Below are positions 8,469 through 16,488 of a stretch of 34,146 nt of DNA, in pieces. Each line of letters begins with the position of its first letter. Within the stretch, counting starts at the first letter, position 1. Source of the stretch: Nevskia sp. Its GTDB lineage: Bacteria; Pseudomonadota; Gammaproteobacteria; Nevskiales; Nevskiaceae. The stretch lies in the NCBI GenBank assembly GCA_031291075.1, contig JARLJS010000076.1, positions 1 to 34,146 of the forward strand, written 5' to 3'. Under the pieces are notes generated by a model, which saw nothing but the letters and a program-made list of their open reading frames with translations, made no database searches and was not told the DNA's origin. Both the position numbers and the translations under genes were made by a program.

Positions 8469-8603
8469 TCACAACCTCTCGTGGTCAGGAGAACAATCGG
8501 AATGCTCGCTCTCCATCCCCGGCCCGGCGGCCTCCTCAAACTGCTGCACCTTTTCTTTGGCCAAGTCAAAATGTTCCGGCCTTGTGGGAAGTAGGTCCGG
8601 CAC
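8469..8603 (-). CDS. Possible small protein or remnant antisense to the accessory module leader
   Basis: A 44-codon frame from GTG at 8603, open up to 8630, reads with natural-looking composition: DDVPDLLPTRPEHFD, then LAKEKVQQFEEAAG, ending SDCSPDHERL. No Met start or clear ribosome site is visible and no family is recognised. It may be the surviving C-terminal end of a gene whose 5' part was replaced when the 8633-13253 segment arrived. It could also be chance. A 30-residue plus-strand frame at 8502-8594 is its mirror and looks less natural. Confidence 0.25.
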   Translation of the reverse strand: MPDLLPTRPEHFDLAKEKVQQFEEAAGPGMESEHSDCSPDHERL

Positions 8604-8632
8604 ATCATCGAAATTCCCTGATACTATGAGTC

Positions 8633-8851
8633 ATGGCGACTGTTACAAAGAAGAAGCGGGCTTCCACGATGCCGACACTTGCTGGCGCGACCTTGTCGTC
8701 GAAAGAGCGCCATGCGGCGATCAATAGGGTGCGCTCAAACATGGGGATCTCCTCTGTGAAGAAGTCAATCAAACGGACCGACACAGCTTCGGGATCAGGT
8801 CACGTGCGATTCTCGGTGCCCGCAGACGCGATTAAGTACAAGAAGAAGTAG
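8633..8851 (+). CDS. Small basic hypothetical protein, first gene of accessory module
   Basis: A 72-residue Lys/Arg-rich protein (MATVTKKKRAS at the start, AIKYKKK at the end). It has a central helical-looking part, SSKERHAAINRVRSNMGI, and a beta-like HVRFSVPADAI. I do not recognise the family. The ATG at 8633 lacks a clear ribosome site. TGATACTAT just upstream resembles an extended -10 box, so the message may be leaderless or nearly so. It ends 3 bases before the TTG start of the next gene, which makes co-translation likely. Basic charge and small size would suit a nucleic-acid-binding or partner protein, but that is a guess. Confidence 0.6.
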   Translation: MATVTKKKRASTMPTLAGATLSSKERHAAINRVRSNMGISSVKKSIKRTDTASGSGHVRFSVPADAIKYKKK

Positions 8852-8854
8852 CGC

Positions 8855-9478
8855 TTGGCAGCCGCGAATCGCGCCGCGGACGGGGTATTCATCAACTGTC
8901 CCTTTGATGCGGACTATTGGCCCTTGTTGGAAGTGCTCGTCTTCACGAGTCTGGCCTGTGGCTTTGCACCCCGTACAGCCTTGGAAGTGATCGACGGAGG
9001 CGAAGTTCGGATCGCCAAGCTCAAGCGTATCATGGGTGATTGCCGTTTCGGCATTCACGACATCTCGCGCGTACAACCCGATCCGAAATACCACCTGCCT
9101 CGCTTCAACATGCCCTTCGAACTGGGCATGGATATTGGCTGCCGATACTTTGGGGACGGTCGCCAAAGGCAAAAAAAGATTCTGATTCTGGACCAGGACC
9201 AATACCGTTATCAGAAGTATCTCTCTGATATCGCTGGGCAGGACATCAAGGCGCACAACAACAACCCGAATCGGCTGTTCCATGCCGTGCGGGACTGGTT
9301 GCGCTCCAGCTCCCGACGCAAAGATATTCCCGGGGATCTCCACATCGCGAAGTGGTTCGCCGAGTTTTCCGCCGCGCTGCCAGAACTGTGCAACGACAGT
9401 GGCCTCGACCGCAATAATCTAGCGTACGTTGACTACGTGATGTTTGCGCGCGACTGGATCGACACCCTATATACCTGA
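8855..9478 (+). CDS. Rossmann-type TIR/nucleotide-processing-like protein of unknown function
   Basis: A 207-residue protein. The first about 120 residues alternate strand and helix in the order GVFINCPFD, a helix LLEVLVFTSLACGF, PRTALEVIDGGEVRI, and CRFGIHDISR. They continue with a conserved-looking PRFNMPFELGMDIG and KILILDQDQYRYQKYLSDIAGQD. The layout resembles TIR-like or nucleoside-deoxyribosyltransferase-like folds, in which an acidic residue after the second strand (here Glu in ALEV, or Glu in MPFELG) would act on a nucleotide. This assignment is from pattern only. The start is a TTG, because no ATG occurs before residue 60 and the conserved strand begins at residue 10. It is coupled to the upstream small gene. 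Third codon positions are visibly more A/T-rich than in the surrounding genes, suggesting horizontal transfer. Confidence 0.6.
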   Translation: MAAANRAADGVFINCPFDADYWPLLEVLVFTSLACGFAPRTALEVIDGGEVRIAKLKRIMGDCRFGIHDISRVQPDPKYHLPRFNMPFELGMDIGCRYFGDGRQRQKKILILDQDQYRYQKYLSDIAGQDIKAHNNNPNRLFHAVRDWLRSSSRRKDIPGDLHIAKWFAEFSAALPELCNDSGLDRNNLAYVDYVMFARDWIDTLYT

Positions 9479-9493
9479 TCGCCGTATCTGGAG

Positions 9494-9534
9494 TCCCCCC
9501 GGCGCCACATCGATTTTCGGGGGGCGGCGCTAGT
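9494..9534. terminator. Hairpin after the TIR-like gene
   Basis: CCCCCCG (9495-9501) pairs with CGGGGGG (9528-9534), 16 bases after the stop at 9478. The stem is strong, the loop is long and there is no T-run. It probably separates the two upstream genes from the large membrane-protein gene. Confidence 0.4.
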
Positions 9535-9878
9535 CAGCCCCTAGCAACTCGTCACGAACGGCAGCTTCCCGGTAGATAGTGGACCGGATTGCAGTTGGGG
9601 TCAGTATCCCCACTCATCATGGACTACATTGACATTAACTACCTTTGCTGCCTTGGACTGGGCCTTCACGCTGCGTCCGTGGCTCCCCCTCGAACCCGTC
9701 CCTGATCCACTGACCCGCGATTATTTCGCCGATAATATCCAGCTGTCGGATGTTGCCCACTTTGCCGCCTCCGATCCTGCCTCAAGGAGCCCAGCGTCCC
9801 GGGCGGCTGCGGGATTACTTCGGAGCCCGGAGGGCTTCTTCCCAACGGGGATGCTCAAGCAATCTTGAAGGAGCTTTT
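9535..9878. other. Intergenic region before the large membrane-protein gene
   Basis: Together with the preceding hairpin this makes a 400-base gap. A TTG-started frame of 79 residues (9629-9868) ends just before the ribosome site of the next gene. It contains protein-like stretches (DPLTRDYFADNIQLSDVAHF) but no recognisable family. It may be a short leader ORF or a gene remnant. TTGACA at 9629-9634 would be a perfect -35 box, but no convincing -10 box follows at 16-18 bases. GGGG/CCCC arms flank TCAGTAT at about 9597-9611. Confidence 0.35.
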
Positions 9879-12800
9879 GTGCCAAGAATCTCGAGATGGG
9901 GGCCAGGTCGGTGGTTCAGCACTCTCCGCTACTACGCGTGGCGGGACGTCGCCGAGTGGCGCGCGTCCAACTCGACCATCCGGGAACTGCGCTACAACCC
10001 AATCCACACCCTGCTCATCCTGGGCAGCCAGAACCTAGTAGCCGCCCAAATCGTCCTGATCGCCGTCGGCGGCCTAGCAAGCGGCATCATCTGTTGGGTC
10101 CAGCCCTCGATACCGGCCAAATGGGCGTTCTGGTCGGTCCAAGGCGACATGGCCGCCATGCTCACCACGGTCTGGACGGTCCAGGTAACGCTAGCCGCCG
10201 TTGTTTACCCCATCGTGATCGGGTTCATCACGCTACTGTTCCAGCAGCGGCCGGCCAGCTCGCTACGTATGATGATCTTCTTGAACGACTCCGGCGCAAA
10301 GCTGTCCGGGCTCAGCTCCCTGATCCTCTGCCTGGTCGCGGCTGTACAGTGGTTCTTTTGCAAGGCCGTGGGCGAAGAAGTGCTGTGCGGTTGGGTGCTG
10401 TTCGACACTGTCTGGCTCGCCCTCAATACCGCAGCCAGCGTTTTTTTCCTCTACCGCACGTTCGAGGTGCTTCAGTCCAAAAAGGCCGAGCACATCGTCC
10501 AGCGCTATGCCGTCGATGTGATGTTTCAGCAGGAGGTCCGCCGCGCGTTGCCGAGCCTCATCCTGTTGTCGGCCTCGAACATCAAACTGCTCCCCAAGCC
10601 CAAGCTGGACGATCACTTGGCCTTGGTGCGCGGCGAGCCGTCCATTCTGGTCAGCCCGATGATGAGCCAATCGGGCGAGCCCTGCGTGTTCGTCCCATCG
10701 ACCCGCCCCCTCAAAGTCCGGGAAGTCAGCCTCAGGCTTCTGGGCTGGGCCATAGGGCGCTGGCTCGCGCGCGCCGAGTCCGCCGACAGGCCGCCGGCGG
10801 GACGGCATCGGGGCCCCGGGCTGTATTTCCCAGCGTTTCCGGACCAGTGCTACACCGACGGGATCGACCTGTGCCGCGTGGATGGCCCCGTGCTACCAAC
10901 CCCCTTCGAGCGCCGCGTGATCCGCTGGTCCTACCGGCTGGGGCGCTATCGGGATCATGCTGCCGAACCGCTCATCACCGAATTGATGGAAGAATTGTCC
11001 CAGGACGTGCTGGAAAACATCGAAAAGCGCCAGTTGATCCGTGCACGAGGCAGGCTCAAGGTCATGCGCGAGTTGCATACGGCAATCCTCAATGCAGGTG
11101 AGTTCCTGGTTGGGGGCCAGAAAGACAACTACGCGTTGTTGTCAACGCTCAGCTTGGCCTCGGTATCAGTACACGATAATTGGGCCCGGCAATATTTCAC
11201 GATTTTTGAGGCCAGCGCGGCCGCCGTCTCCGACGATCACGGCTTCTTCGAAGCCGTCGCCTACCTGCCGAGCAACCTGTTCGCTGACACGCAAACCCTG
11301 CGCAACGCCGCCATTGGCGACCGTATCATTTCGCTAGGCCGCATCTCGATGCTAAAGCTGGGGAGATGGTGGACCGGTGAGATTGAAAAGCTGGGGCGCG
11401 GCCCCAGCGGCCCTTGCGCCGCGGCTATCTTGGACCCTCGCAATCGCCGTAACTACGGCGAGGCGCTGCGCGCCTTCACGGGGGCCTGGGAGCAGATGGC
11501 CCGGTACTACTTCGACTACGGGGCTCGACGGAAGCGGGCGCCGTGGGACGACCAAAAGCTGACTGCGCACTTCCAGCTCACGCATTTGGACGAGACGGTG
11601 CTCATCTTCTTTGACGGCATGGCGCGGGGGGACCAGCAGTGTGCCGAAGCGATCGCCGACATCCTCAAGCAGTGGAAGCCGTCCATCGACTTGAGCGCAC
11701 GGGTGGATCGATTCCTAGTGCGTACCCCGTACTTGATGACCATGGCACTGTTAGAGGGGGACGAGGTGGCGCTTCAGGCCGATATCGAGCTGCCGGACCA
11801 TGTGCAGATGAAGCGCGACTTGGCCGAGACAGTGATGGCGGTGGTCTTCGATAATCTGTGGACAGACTGCATGTTGGTGGCGGCGTACTGCCTGGCGCAT
11901 TGGGGCAAGGACTGCCCGTGCGAGACATCTTTGGCCGCCCAGTTCATCCCGCACTTTTTGCAGAAGCGTCTGGAATCGCCCTATGGCGCGAGCGGCATCC
12001 TTGGCCAAATCGAGGTCCAGGTGGCGTTTTGGGCGATGCTGCGACAGCACTTCAGCGACGCCGGCTACCGTGCCCAGATCAACGCGCTGGTCGAGAAGAT
12101 CCAGGGCATCCGCGCGGCGCCCATGGTGATGGGCCGCATCTACACCCACTGGGGGACCTCCGACCTCGATTCTCTACTGGATGCGCAACTGATCGTACTG
12201 TGCCTGTTGATCCGCGCCGACTGGCGGGCAGAGCTTGGTCGTGAGCGAGAAATCCTGAAGTTGCTGCGGTGGGAACTCAATCGTGGTGAACACATGGATC
12301 AATGGCTGGGCCAGCTGTTGGGGCGCCTTCAGGATCCGAGCATTAAGTCATGGGAAGCGTTTTTCCGCTGCGCGGCCAAACCTATTTCCCAGTCCCTGAC
12401 GTTCGACCACGCAGTGGCTGCGGTTACACAGACCCTGACGAGCTTCCGCGAGGCCGTCAAAAAAGCCCATGTGACGGAGATTCAGCAGGCCCCGATCGAT
12501 CCGGCAGAGCTGGACCGCGTCGCCAGCTGGGCCAGCGAAAAAGGCTTCGCCAAGGCCACTGGCGCCATGCCAGTCTCGCTGTTCACCGATATCCGGTATA
12601 TGCCGGAGGACCTGCCGGAACGGCACGTCACGTTCAATCGAATGGATCGCGGCGAGTTCACCACCCCCAGGCGATCGACGCGCCCGTCGGGCGAGGATCA
12701 TGTCGTGACCGACTCGGTCCGAGAGTACGTTGGCGCTTTCGTCTTAAATGCGGCGGTGGTGCAAGCCAAGCCGCTGACGGAGACCCGTGACGTACCGACC

Positions 12801-13253
12801 CATGACGTCTACTGGCGAGAACTCCAGGCGGCCGCGGCGTCGCTGACTGCCAAAGGTCTGACCCCAGTGCTTCTTATCGAGAACCCCATGACCCCATCCT
12901 GGATATACGACTGGGGTAGTAACTGGAGTCAGGACCGCCTCGAACGTCCCAAGGACCTGCGCGTGGTGCGGAAGGACGACGTCGAGATTCCGGAGTACCT
13001 AGGCCACTTCAACGACATCGCAGTTTATCAGGCGCATGGGCTGCCTGAAGGGGCATCCTTCCTCTTCGCGCGGGAAGCCTTCCACAAGCTTGAATTCACG
13101 GAGTTCGGCAACAAGCAGCTGGCGAAGGTTGATTGGTCGCCAACGTCGAATGCCCCCACCCTGATCGATCTGAAAGTCACATGGGGCCAGCGCGTGAACC
13201 TCGGGCAATACCCCGTGACGCGGCTCCAATACTGGCAACGCAACACCCAGTAG
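9879..13253 (+). CDS. Large membrane protein of unknown family (1124 residues)
   Basis: The N-terminal part has four hydrophobic segments: about residues 38-60 (LLILGSQNLVAAQIVLIAV), 80-108 (LAAVVYPIVIGFITLLF), 125-145 (LSGLSSLILCLVAAVQWFF) and 150-172 (FDTVWLALNTAASVFFLY). A soluble portion of about 950 residues follows. It is mostly helical in appearance and rich in Trp and acidic/basic pairs. The last about 130 residues are more beta-like (LTPVLLIENPMTPSWIYDWG, PTLIDLKVTWGQRVNL). No nucleotide-binding, nuclease or protease motif was recognised. The start is GTG at 9879, preceded by AAGGAG with 5-base spacing. An in-frame ATG 129 bases upstream gives an unlikely Pro/Arg-rich extension. It sits alone after the TIR-like gene and ends before a palindromic repeat. 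Confidence 0.8.
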   Translation: MPRISRWGPGRWFSTLRYYAWRDVAEWRASNSTIRELRYNPIHTLLILGSQNLVAAQIVLIAVGGLASGIICWVQPSIPAKWAFWSVQGDMAAMLTTVWTVQVTLAAVVYPIVIGFITLLFQQRPASSLRMMIFLNDSGAKLSGLSSLILCLVAAVQWFFCKAVGEEVLCGWVLFDTVWLALNTAASVFFLYRTFEVLQSKKAEHIVQRYAVDVMFQQEVRRALPSLILLSASNIKLLPKPKLDDHLALVRGEPSILVSPMMSQSGEPCVFVPSTRPLKVREVSLRLLGWAIGRWLARAESADRPPAGRHRGPGLYFPAFPDQCYTDGIDLCRVDGPVLPTPFERRVIRWSYRLGRYRDHAAEPLITELMEELSQDVLENIEKRQLIRARGRLKVMRELHTAILNAGEFLVGGQKDNYALLSTLSLASVSVHDNWARQYFTIFEASAAAVSDDHGFFEAVAYLPSNLFADTQTLRNAAIGDRIISLGRISMLKLGRWWTGEIEKLGRGPSGPCAAAILDPRNRRNYGEALRAFTGAWEQMARYYFDYGARRKRAPWDDQKLTAHFQLTHLDETVLIFFDGMARGDQQCAEAIADILKQWKPSIDLSARVDRFLVRTPYLMTMALLEGDEVALQADIELPDHVQMKRDLAETVMAVVFDNLWTDCMLVAAYCLAHWGKDCPCETSLAAQFIPHFLQKRLESPYGASGILGQIEVQVAFWAMLRQHFSDAGYRAQINALVEKIQGIRAAPMVMGRIYTHWGTSDLDSLLDAQLIVLCLLIRADWRAELGREREILKLLRWELNRGEHMDQWLGQLLGRLQDPSIKSWEAFFRCAAKPISQSLTFDHAVAAVTQTLTSFREAVKKAHVTEIQQAPIDPAELDRVASWASEKGFAKATGAMPVSLFTDIRYMPEDLPERHVTFNRMDRGEFTTPRRSTRPSGEDHVVTDSVREYVGAFVLNAAVVQAKPLTETRDVPTHDVYWRELQAAAASLTAKGLTPVLLIENPMTPSWIYDWGSNWSQDRLERPKDLRVVRKDDVEIPEYLGHFNDIAVYQAHGLPEGASFLFAREAFHKLEFTEFGNKQLAKVDWSPTSNAPTLIDLKVTWGQRVNLGQYPVTRLQYWQRNTQ

Positions 13254-13351
13254 TGGGTGGGAGTAGCGATAACTGGCGCAAAGGTTCGTGCCGAAGCGCC
13301 CGTTTCTCCTTGCAACAATTGCCTAGGGAAGTTCCGATCATTCGCGCCCCC

Positions 13352-13421
13352 CCGGCGCAAGCCGGAATCCAGGGAATTGAGCGCGGCGCTGTAGCCCCCT
13401 GGACCCCGGCTTTCGCCGGGG
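13352..13421. repeat. Compound palindromic intergenic repeat between convergent genes
   Basis: Two hairpins, CCGGC-GCAA-GCCGG (13352-13365) and CCCCGGC-TTTC-GCCGGGG (13404-13421), are joined by a complementary pair CCAGGG (13369-13374) and CCCTGG (13397-13402). Together they can fold as a three-armed structure. The sequence type (GCAAGCCGGAATCCAGGG ... CCCTGGACCCCGGC) is a familiar dispersed proteobacterial intergenic repeat. The hairpin at 31449-31480 shares its GCCGGAAT arm. Here it lies between the membrane-protein gene and the aldehyde dehydrogenase gene and could end both transcripts. Confidence 0.7.
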
Positions 13422-13442
13422 TGACGACTGATTGGACCCTGT

Positions 13443-14951
13443 CTACAGGTTGACGCACACCGCCTTCGTCTCCAGGTAGTTCTCCAGCACCTGGTGCCCC
13501 ATCTCGCGGCCCCAGCCGGATTGCTTGTAGCCGCCGAAGGGCAGGGCGGCGTCGAAGATGTTGTAGCAGTTCACCCAGACGGTGCCGGCGCGCAGGCGGG
13601 CGGCGAGCCGGTGCGCCTTGCCGATGTTGGCGCTGAACACGCCGGCGGCGAGACCGTAGACGGAGTCGTTGGCGCGGCGGATGAGTTCGTCGTCCACTTC
13701 CTTGAACGGTATCGCCACCACCACCGGGCCGAAGATCTCCTCGCGGTAGACCTTCATGTCGGCGTGGGTGTTGACCAGCACCGTGGGCTCCACGAAGTAG
13801 CCGCGCTCGCCGCGGCGCTTGCCGCCGGTCATGGCTTTGGCGCCTTCCTCGCTGCCCCATTGCAGGTAGTTGGAGACGCGGTCGAGCTGGAGCTGCGACA
13901 CCAGCGGGCCCATCTCGGTGTTGGGATCGAGGCCGGGGCCGAGCTTGATCGCCTTGGCGATCTTTGTTACGCCTTCCACCACCTTGTCGTAGACCTTCTC
14001 CTGCACGAACAGGCGCGAGCCGGCGCAGCAGCACTGGCCGTGGTTGAAGAAGATGGCGCTGGCGGCGCCCGGGATGGCCAGCTCGAGGTCGGCGTCGTCG
14101 AGCACGATGTTGGGCGACTTGCCGCCCAGTTCCAGCGTGACTTTCTTGAGGTCGTCCGCAGCCGCGCGCACGATCAGCTTGCCCACCTCGGTGGAGCCGG
14201 TGAACGCCACCTTGTTTACCTGCGGATGCGCCGCCAGCGGCGCGCCGCAGGTTTCGCCGAAACCGGTGAGCAGGTTGATCACGCCGTCCGGCACGCCGGC
14301 CTCCTGGCAGATCTCCGCCAGCCGCAGGCCCGACAGCGGGGTTTCCTCCGCCACCTTGAGCACCACGGTGCAGCCGGTGGCCAGCACGGGGCCGAGCTTC
14401 CAGGCCGCCATCAGCAGCGGGAAGTTCCAGGGGATGATCTGGGCGACGACGCCGACCGGCTCCCGGCGGGTGAAGGCGTGGTATTCCGCGTCCGGCGTGT
14501 AGGGCACCGACAGCGGGATGGTGTGGCCCTCGATCTTGGTGGCCCAGCCGGCCATGTACTGGAACAGGTCGGCCGCCAGCACCACGTCGGCGGCGCGCGC
14601 TACCGCGATCGGCTTGCCGTTGTCGAGCGATTCGAGCTGGGCCAGGTCTTCCAGGTGATGGTAGATCAGCTCGCCGATCTTCCAGATGATCTTGCCGCGC
14701 GCCGCCGGCGACATGCGCGGCCACGGCCCCTGGTCGAAGGCCTTGCGCGCCGCCGCCACCGCGAGGTCGACATCGGCCTTCTCGCAGGCCGCGACCTTGG
14801 CGATCACCTGGCCATTGGAGGGGTCGTGTACGTCGAAGGTCTTGCCCGACTGTGCCGCCAGCCATTTGCCGCCGATCAGCGCCTTCTTCGGCTGGCTCAG
14901 GAAGTGTTTCACCGTCGCGCTGAGCGCGACCAGGCCCTTGTCTCCGTCCAT
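13443..14951 (-). CDS. NAD(P)-dependent aldehyde dehydrogenase
   Basis: A 502-residue cytosolic enzyme oxidising an aldehyde to a carboxylate. It shows the full ALDH signature: IIPWNFPLL (Asn176), cofactor Lys199 in VVLKVAEETPLSG, FTGSTEVGK, general base E274 in LELGGKSPN, and nucleophile C308 within GQCCCAGSR. The 34-residue spacing of Glu to Cys and the triple Cys match class 1/2 aldehyde dehydrogenases. EEIFGPVV and the terminal PFGGYKQSGWGRE are also present. The ATG at 14951 is preceded by CAGGAGGAGCCAG. A further in-frame ATG at 14987 lacks such a site. It lies 102 bases downstream of the 5-alpha-reductase-like gene on the same strand, so the two may be cotranscribed. Confidence 0.95.
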   Translation of the reverse strand: MDGDKGLVALSATVKHFLSQPKKALIGGKWLAAQSGKTFDVHDPSNGQVIAKVAACEKADVDLAVAAARKAFDQGPWPRMSPAARGKIIWKIGELIYHHLEDLAQLESLDNGKPIAVARAADVVLAADLFQYMAGWATKIEGHTIPLSVPYTPDAEYHAFTRREPVGVVAQIIPWNFPLLMAAWKLGPVLATGCTVVLKVAEETPLSGLRLAEICQEAGVPDGVINLLTGFGETCGAPLAAHPQVNKVAFTGSTEVGKLIVRAAADDLKKVTLELGGKSPNIVLDDADLELAIPGAASAIFFNHGQCCCAGSRLFVQEKVYDKVVEGVTKIAKAIKLGPGLDPNTEMGPLVSQLQLDRVSNYLQWGSEEGAKAMTGGKRRGERGYFVEPTVLVNTHADMKVYREEIFGPVVVAIPFKEVDDELIRRANDSVYGLAAGVFSANIGKAHRLAARLRAGTVWVNCYNIFDAALPFGGYKQSGWGREMGHQVLENYLETKAVCVNL

Positions 14952-15053
14952 CTGGCTCCTCCTGTGGACGCTGCCGTGGCAGACCACGCGCCCACTGTTG
15001 TGGTGGTGTTCAGGGCTTCGAGGATACGCCGGGCGGTGCCGGCTGGCGAGCGG

Positions 15054-15812
15054 CTACAGGAACAGCGGAATAACGGCTTTGCGCTCCGCCGGGTAGTCCG
15101 GGAACTTCTCCCGGTACCAACGGTGGTGCGACAGCGCCCGCGGCAGCAGGTTGGACACAGTGAACAGGGCGAACACCAGGCCGGCGAAGGTCCAGCTCAT
15201 CAGCGCCCAGCCGAACCACAGCACCATCTCGCCGAAGTAGTTGGCGGCGGAGACGTAGCGGAACATGCCGCCGTACGGGATCTTGTAGCCGCTGGAGCCG
15301 TCGCCGCGCAGGCCGATGAGGATGCTGTCGGCCTGGAAATTGATCCACCAGCCGGCCGCCGCCACCGCCAGCCCGGCCCGGAAGCGCGCATCGTCGAACC
15401 AGCCGGTCCCCGCCAGGTGCGGCGCGTGCGCCACCGCGTAGCCGTTGGCGAAACCGTTGGCCGCGTTGAACACGAAGCCGAAGATCACGCCGCTGAGCGG
15501 GAAGCGCTTGCCGCTTTCGCGCATGCGCAGCGGGTACAGGATCGCACGATGGATGTAGTGCGCCTGCCACAGCGCGAACAGCGTGATCGCCGGCGGCGAC
15601 GGCGACCGCGCCGTGAGCCAGAAGGTGAGGGCGAAGGAGAACCACTGCGGCGCTTCGAACAGCAGCCAGGCCGGGCGCGCGGGCAGGGTCCCCGGTTGGC
15701 CTTGGTGCAGGTGGCGGCCGTAAGGATTGACTTTGCGCAGCGTGCCCCACAGCGTGAATACGCCGAGCACCAGCATGCCCCACACCACCCAGTGTTGGAT
15801 CGTCGCCAGCAT
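15054..15812 (-). CDS. Steroid 5-alpha-reductase family membrane protein
   Basis: A 252-residue integral membrane protein with about six hydrophobic segments. The C-terminal half carries the family signature, YGGMFRYVSAANYFGEMVLWFGWAL at about residues 180-204, followed by RALSHHRWYREKFPDYP. In steroid 5-alpha-reductases and related isoprenoid/fatty-acyl reductases this region binds NADPH and the enone substrate. The likely reaction is NADPH-dependent reduction of a conjugated C=C bond, for example in a 3-oxo-4-ene steroid. Translation starts at 15812 after GGGGAGACAAC. It is divergent from the ketosteroid-isomerase-like gene and probably shares an operon with the aldehyde dehydrogenase. A role in sterol-like metabolism is inferred from this context. 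Confidence 0.88.
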   Translation of the reverse strand: MLATIQHWVVWGMLVLGVFTLWGTLRKVNPYGRHLHQGQPGTLPARPAWLLFEAPQWFSFALTFWLTARSPSPPAITLFALWQAHYIHRAILYPLRMRESGKRFPLSGVIFGFVFNAANGFANGYAVAHAPHLAGTGWFDDARFRAGLAVAAAGWWINFQADSILIGLRGDGSSGYKIPYGGMFRYVSAANYFGEMVLWFGWALMSWTFAGLVFALFTVSNLLPRALSHHRWYREKFPDYPAERKAVIPLFL

Positions 15813-15903
15813 GTTGTCTCCCCGTTGGTGCCAGCAAAGTCTCGGCCGACCGGTAGCCAGCCGCTTCGTCCGTTTGCGTGGGGGCGGCCCGCCGGCGGCT
15901 TGT

Positions 15904-15909
15904 TATGGT
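15904..15909 (+). promoter_or_regulatory. Possible -10 element (TATGGT)
   Basis: GTTATGGT occurs about 45-50 bases upstream of two consecutive plus-strand genes: here before the isomerase-like gene, and at 16431-16437 before the thioesterase gene. The repeat of the motif at matching distance suggests a shared promoter core. No good -35 box is visible for either. Confidence 0.25.
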
Positions 15910-15953
15910 CTTGGCACGACAAGCGGCCATCCGGCCCGCGGAGGAGAACAGCC

Positions 15954-16391
15954 ATGCCCGCCACCCCGGCGCAAGTCCGTGCAGTGATCGAGCAATACGT
16001 GCGTGCCTGGGCCACCGGCGACAAGCCGCTGCTGCTGTCCCTGTTCGCCGAGGACGCAGTGTGGACCGATCCGGTCGGCACGCCGCCGTTCCAGGGTCAT
16101 GCCGGCATCGGCGCCTTCTGGGATTTCGCCCACCAGGATTCCGCACGGCAGCTCATGCCCAGGGTCAACCGCGTCGTCGCCTGCGGCAACGAGGGGATAC
16201 TCGATTTCACCATGGAGGTGCGCCTGCCCTCGGCCAACCAGGGGCTGGACCTGCGCGTGGTGGACCGTTTCGTGCTCGACGAGCAGGGCCGCATCAGGAC
16301 CGCCCAGGCCTACTGGGACGAAGGCAGCGCCAGCGCGCCGCCGGGCATGGAATTCTTCGTGCCGAACATCGACGAGGCCTACCAGAAGTAG
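15954..16391 (+). CDS. Ketosteroid-isomerase-like NTF2-fold protein
   Basis: A 145-residue protein aligning along its length with bacterial delta-5-3-ketosteroid isomerase. The motifs IEQYVRAWATGD and LFAEDAVWTDPVG place Tyr15 and Asp39 where the enzyme has its oxyanion Tyr and catalytic base. Asp104 in RVVDRF matches the second oxyanion-hole acid. All three key residues are therefore retained, which most SnoaL-like relatives do not show. The probable reaction is moving a C5=C6 double bond into conjugation with a 3-ketone. The start at 15954 follows GAGGAGAACAGCC. It is divergent from the 5-alpha-reductase-like gene, which would act on the conjugated product. Confidence 0.8.
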   Translation: MPATPAQVRAVIEQYVRAWATGDKPLLLSLFAEDAVWTDPVGTPPFQGHAGIGAFWDFAHQDSARQLMPRVNRVVACGNEGILDFTMEVRLPSANQGLDLRVVDRFVLDEQGRIRTAQAYWDEGSASAPPGMEFFVPNIDEAYQK

Positions 16392-16488
16392 ACGCCGCCG
16401 CCGACGCTCGCGTACCGCGCGCCCGGCGCGTTATGGTGTGCGCACCGCCGCCCATGCGGCGAATCCCTGCGCGGGGAGTGCCCATGCC

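Noticed and set aside
8502-8594. 30-residue plus-strand frame with AGGAG upstream
   Set aside because: It mirrors a more protein-like minus-strand frame and the ribosome-site spacing of about 10 bases is long. Its Leu/Pro composition is unconvincing.
9629-9634. TTGACA as a promoter -35 box
   Set aside because: No acceptable -10 box lies 16-18 bases downstream, so no promoter is called.
9750-9878. ATG-started N-terminal extension of the large membrane protein
   Set aside because: The 43-residue extension is Pro/Arg-rich and has no ribosome site, whereas GTG 9879 has a strong one.
13494-16391. 965-residue plus-strand frame
   Set aside because: It runs antisense to the aldehyde dehydrogenase and 5-alpha-reductase-like genes. 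Only its last 145 residues, the isomerase-like protein, are real.
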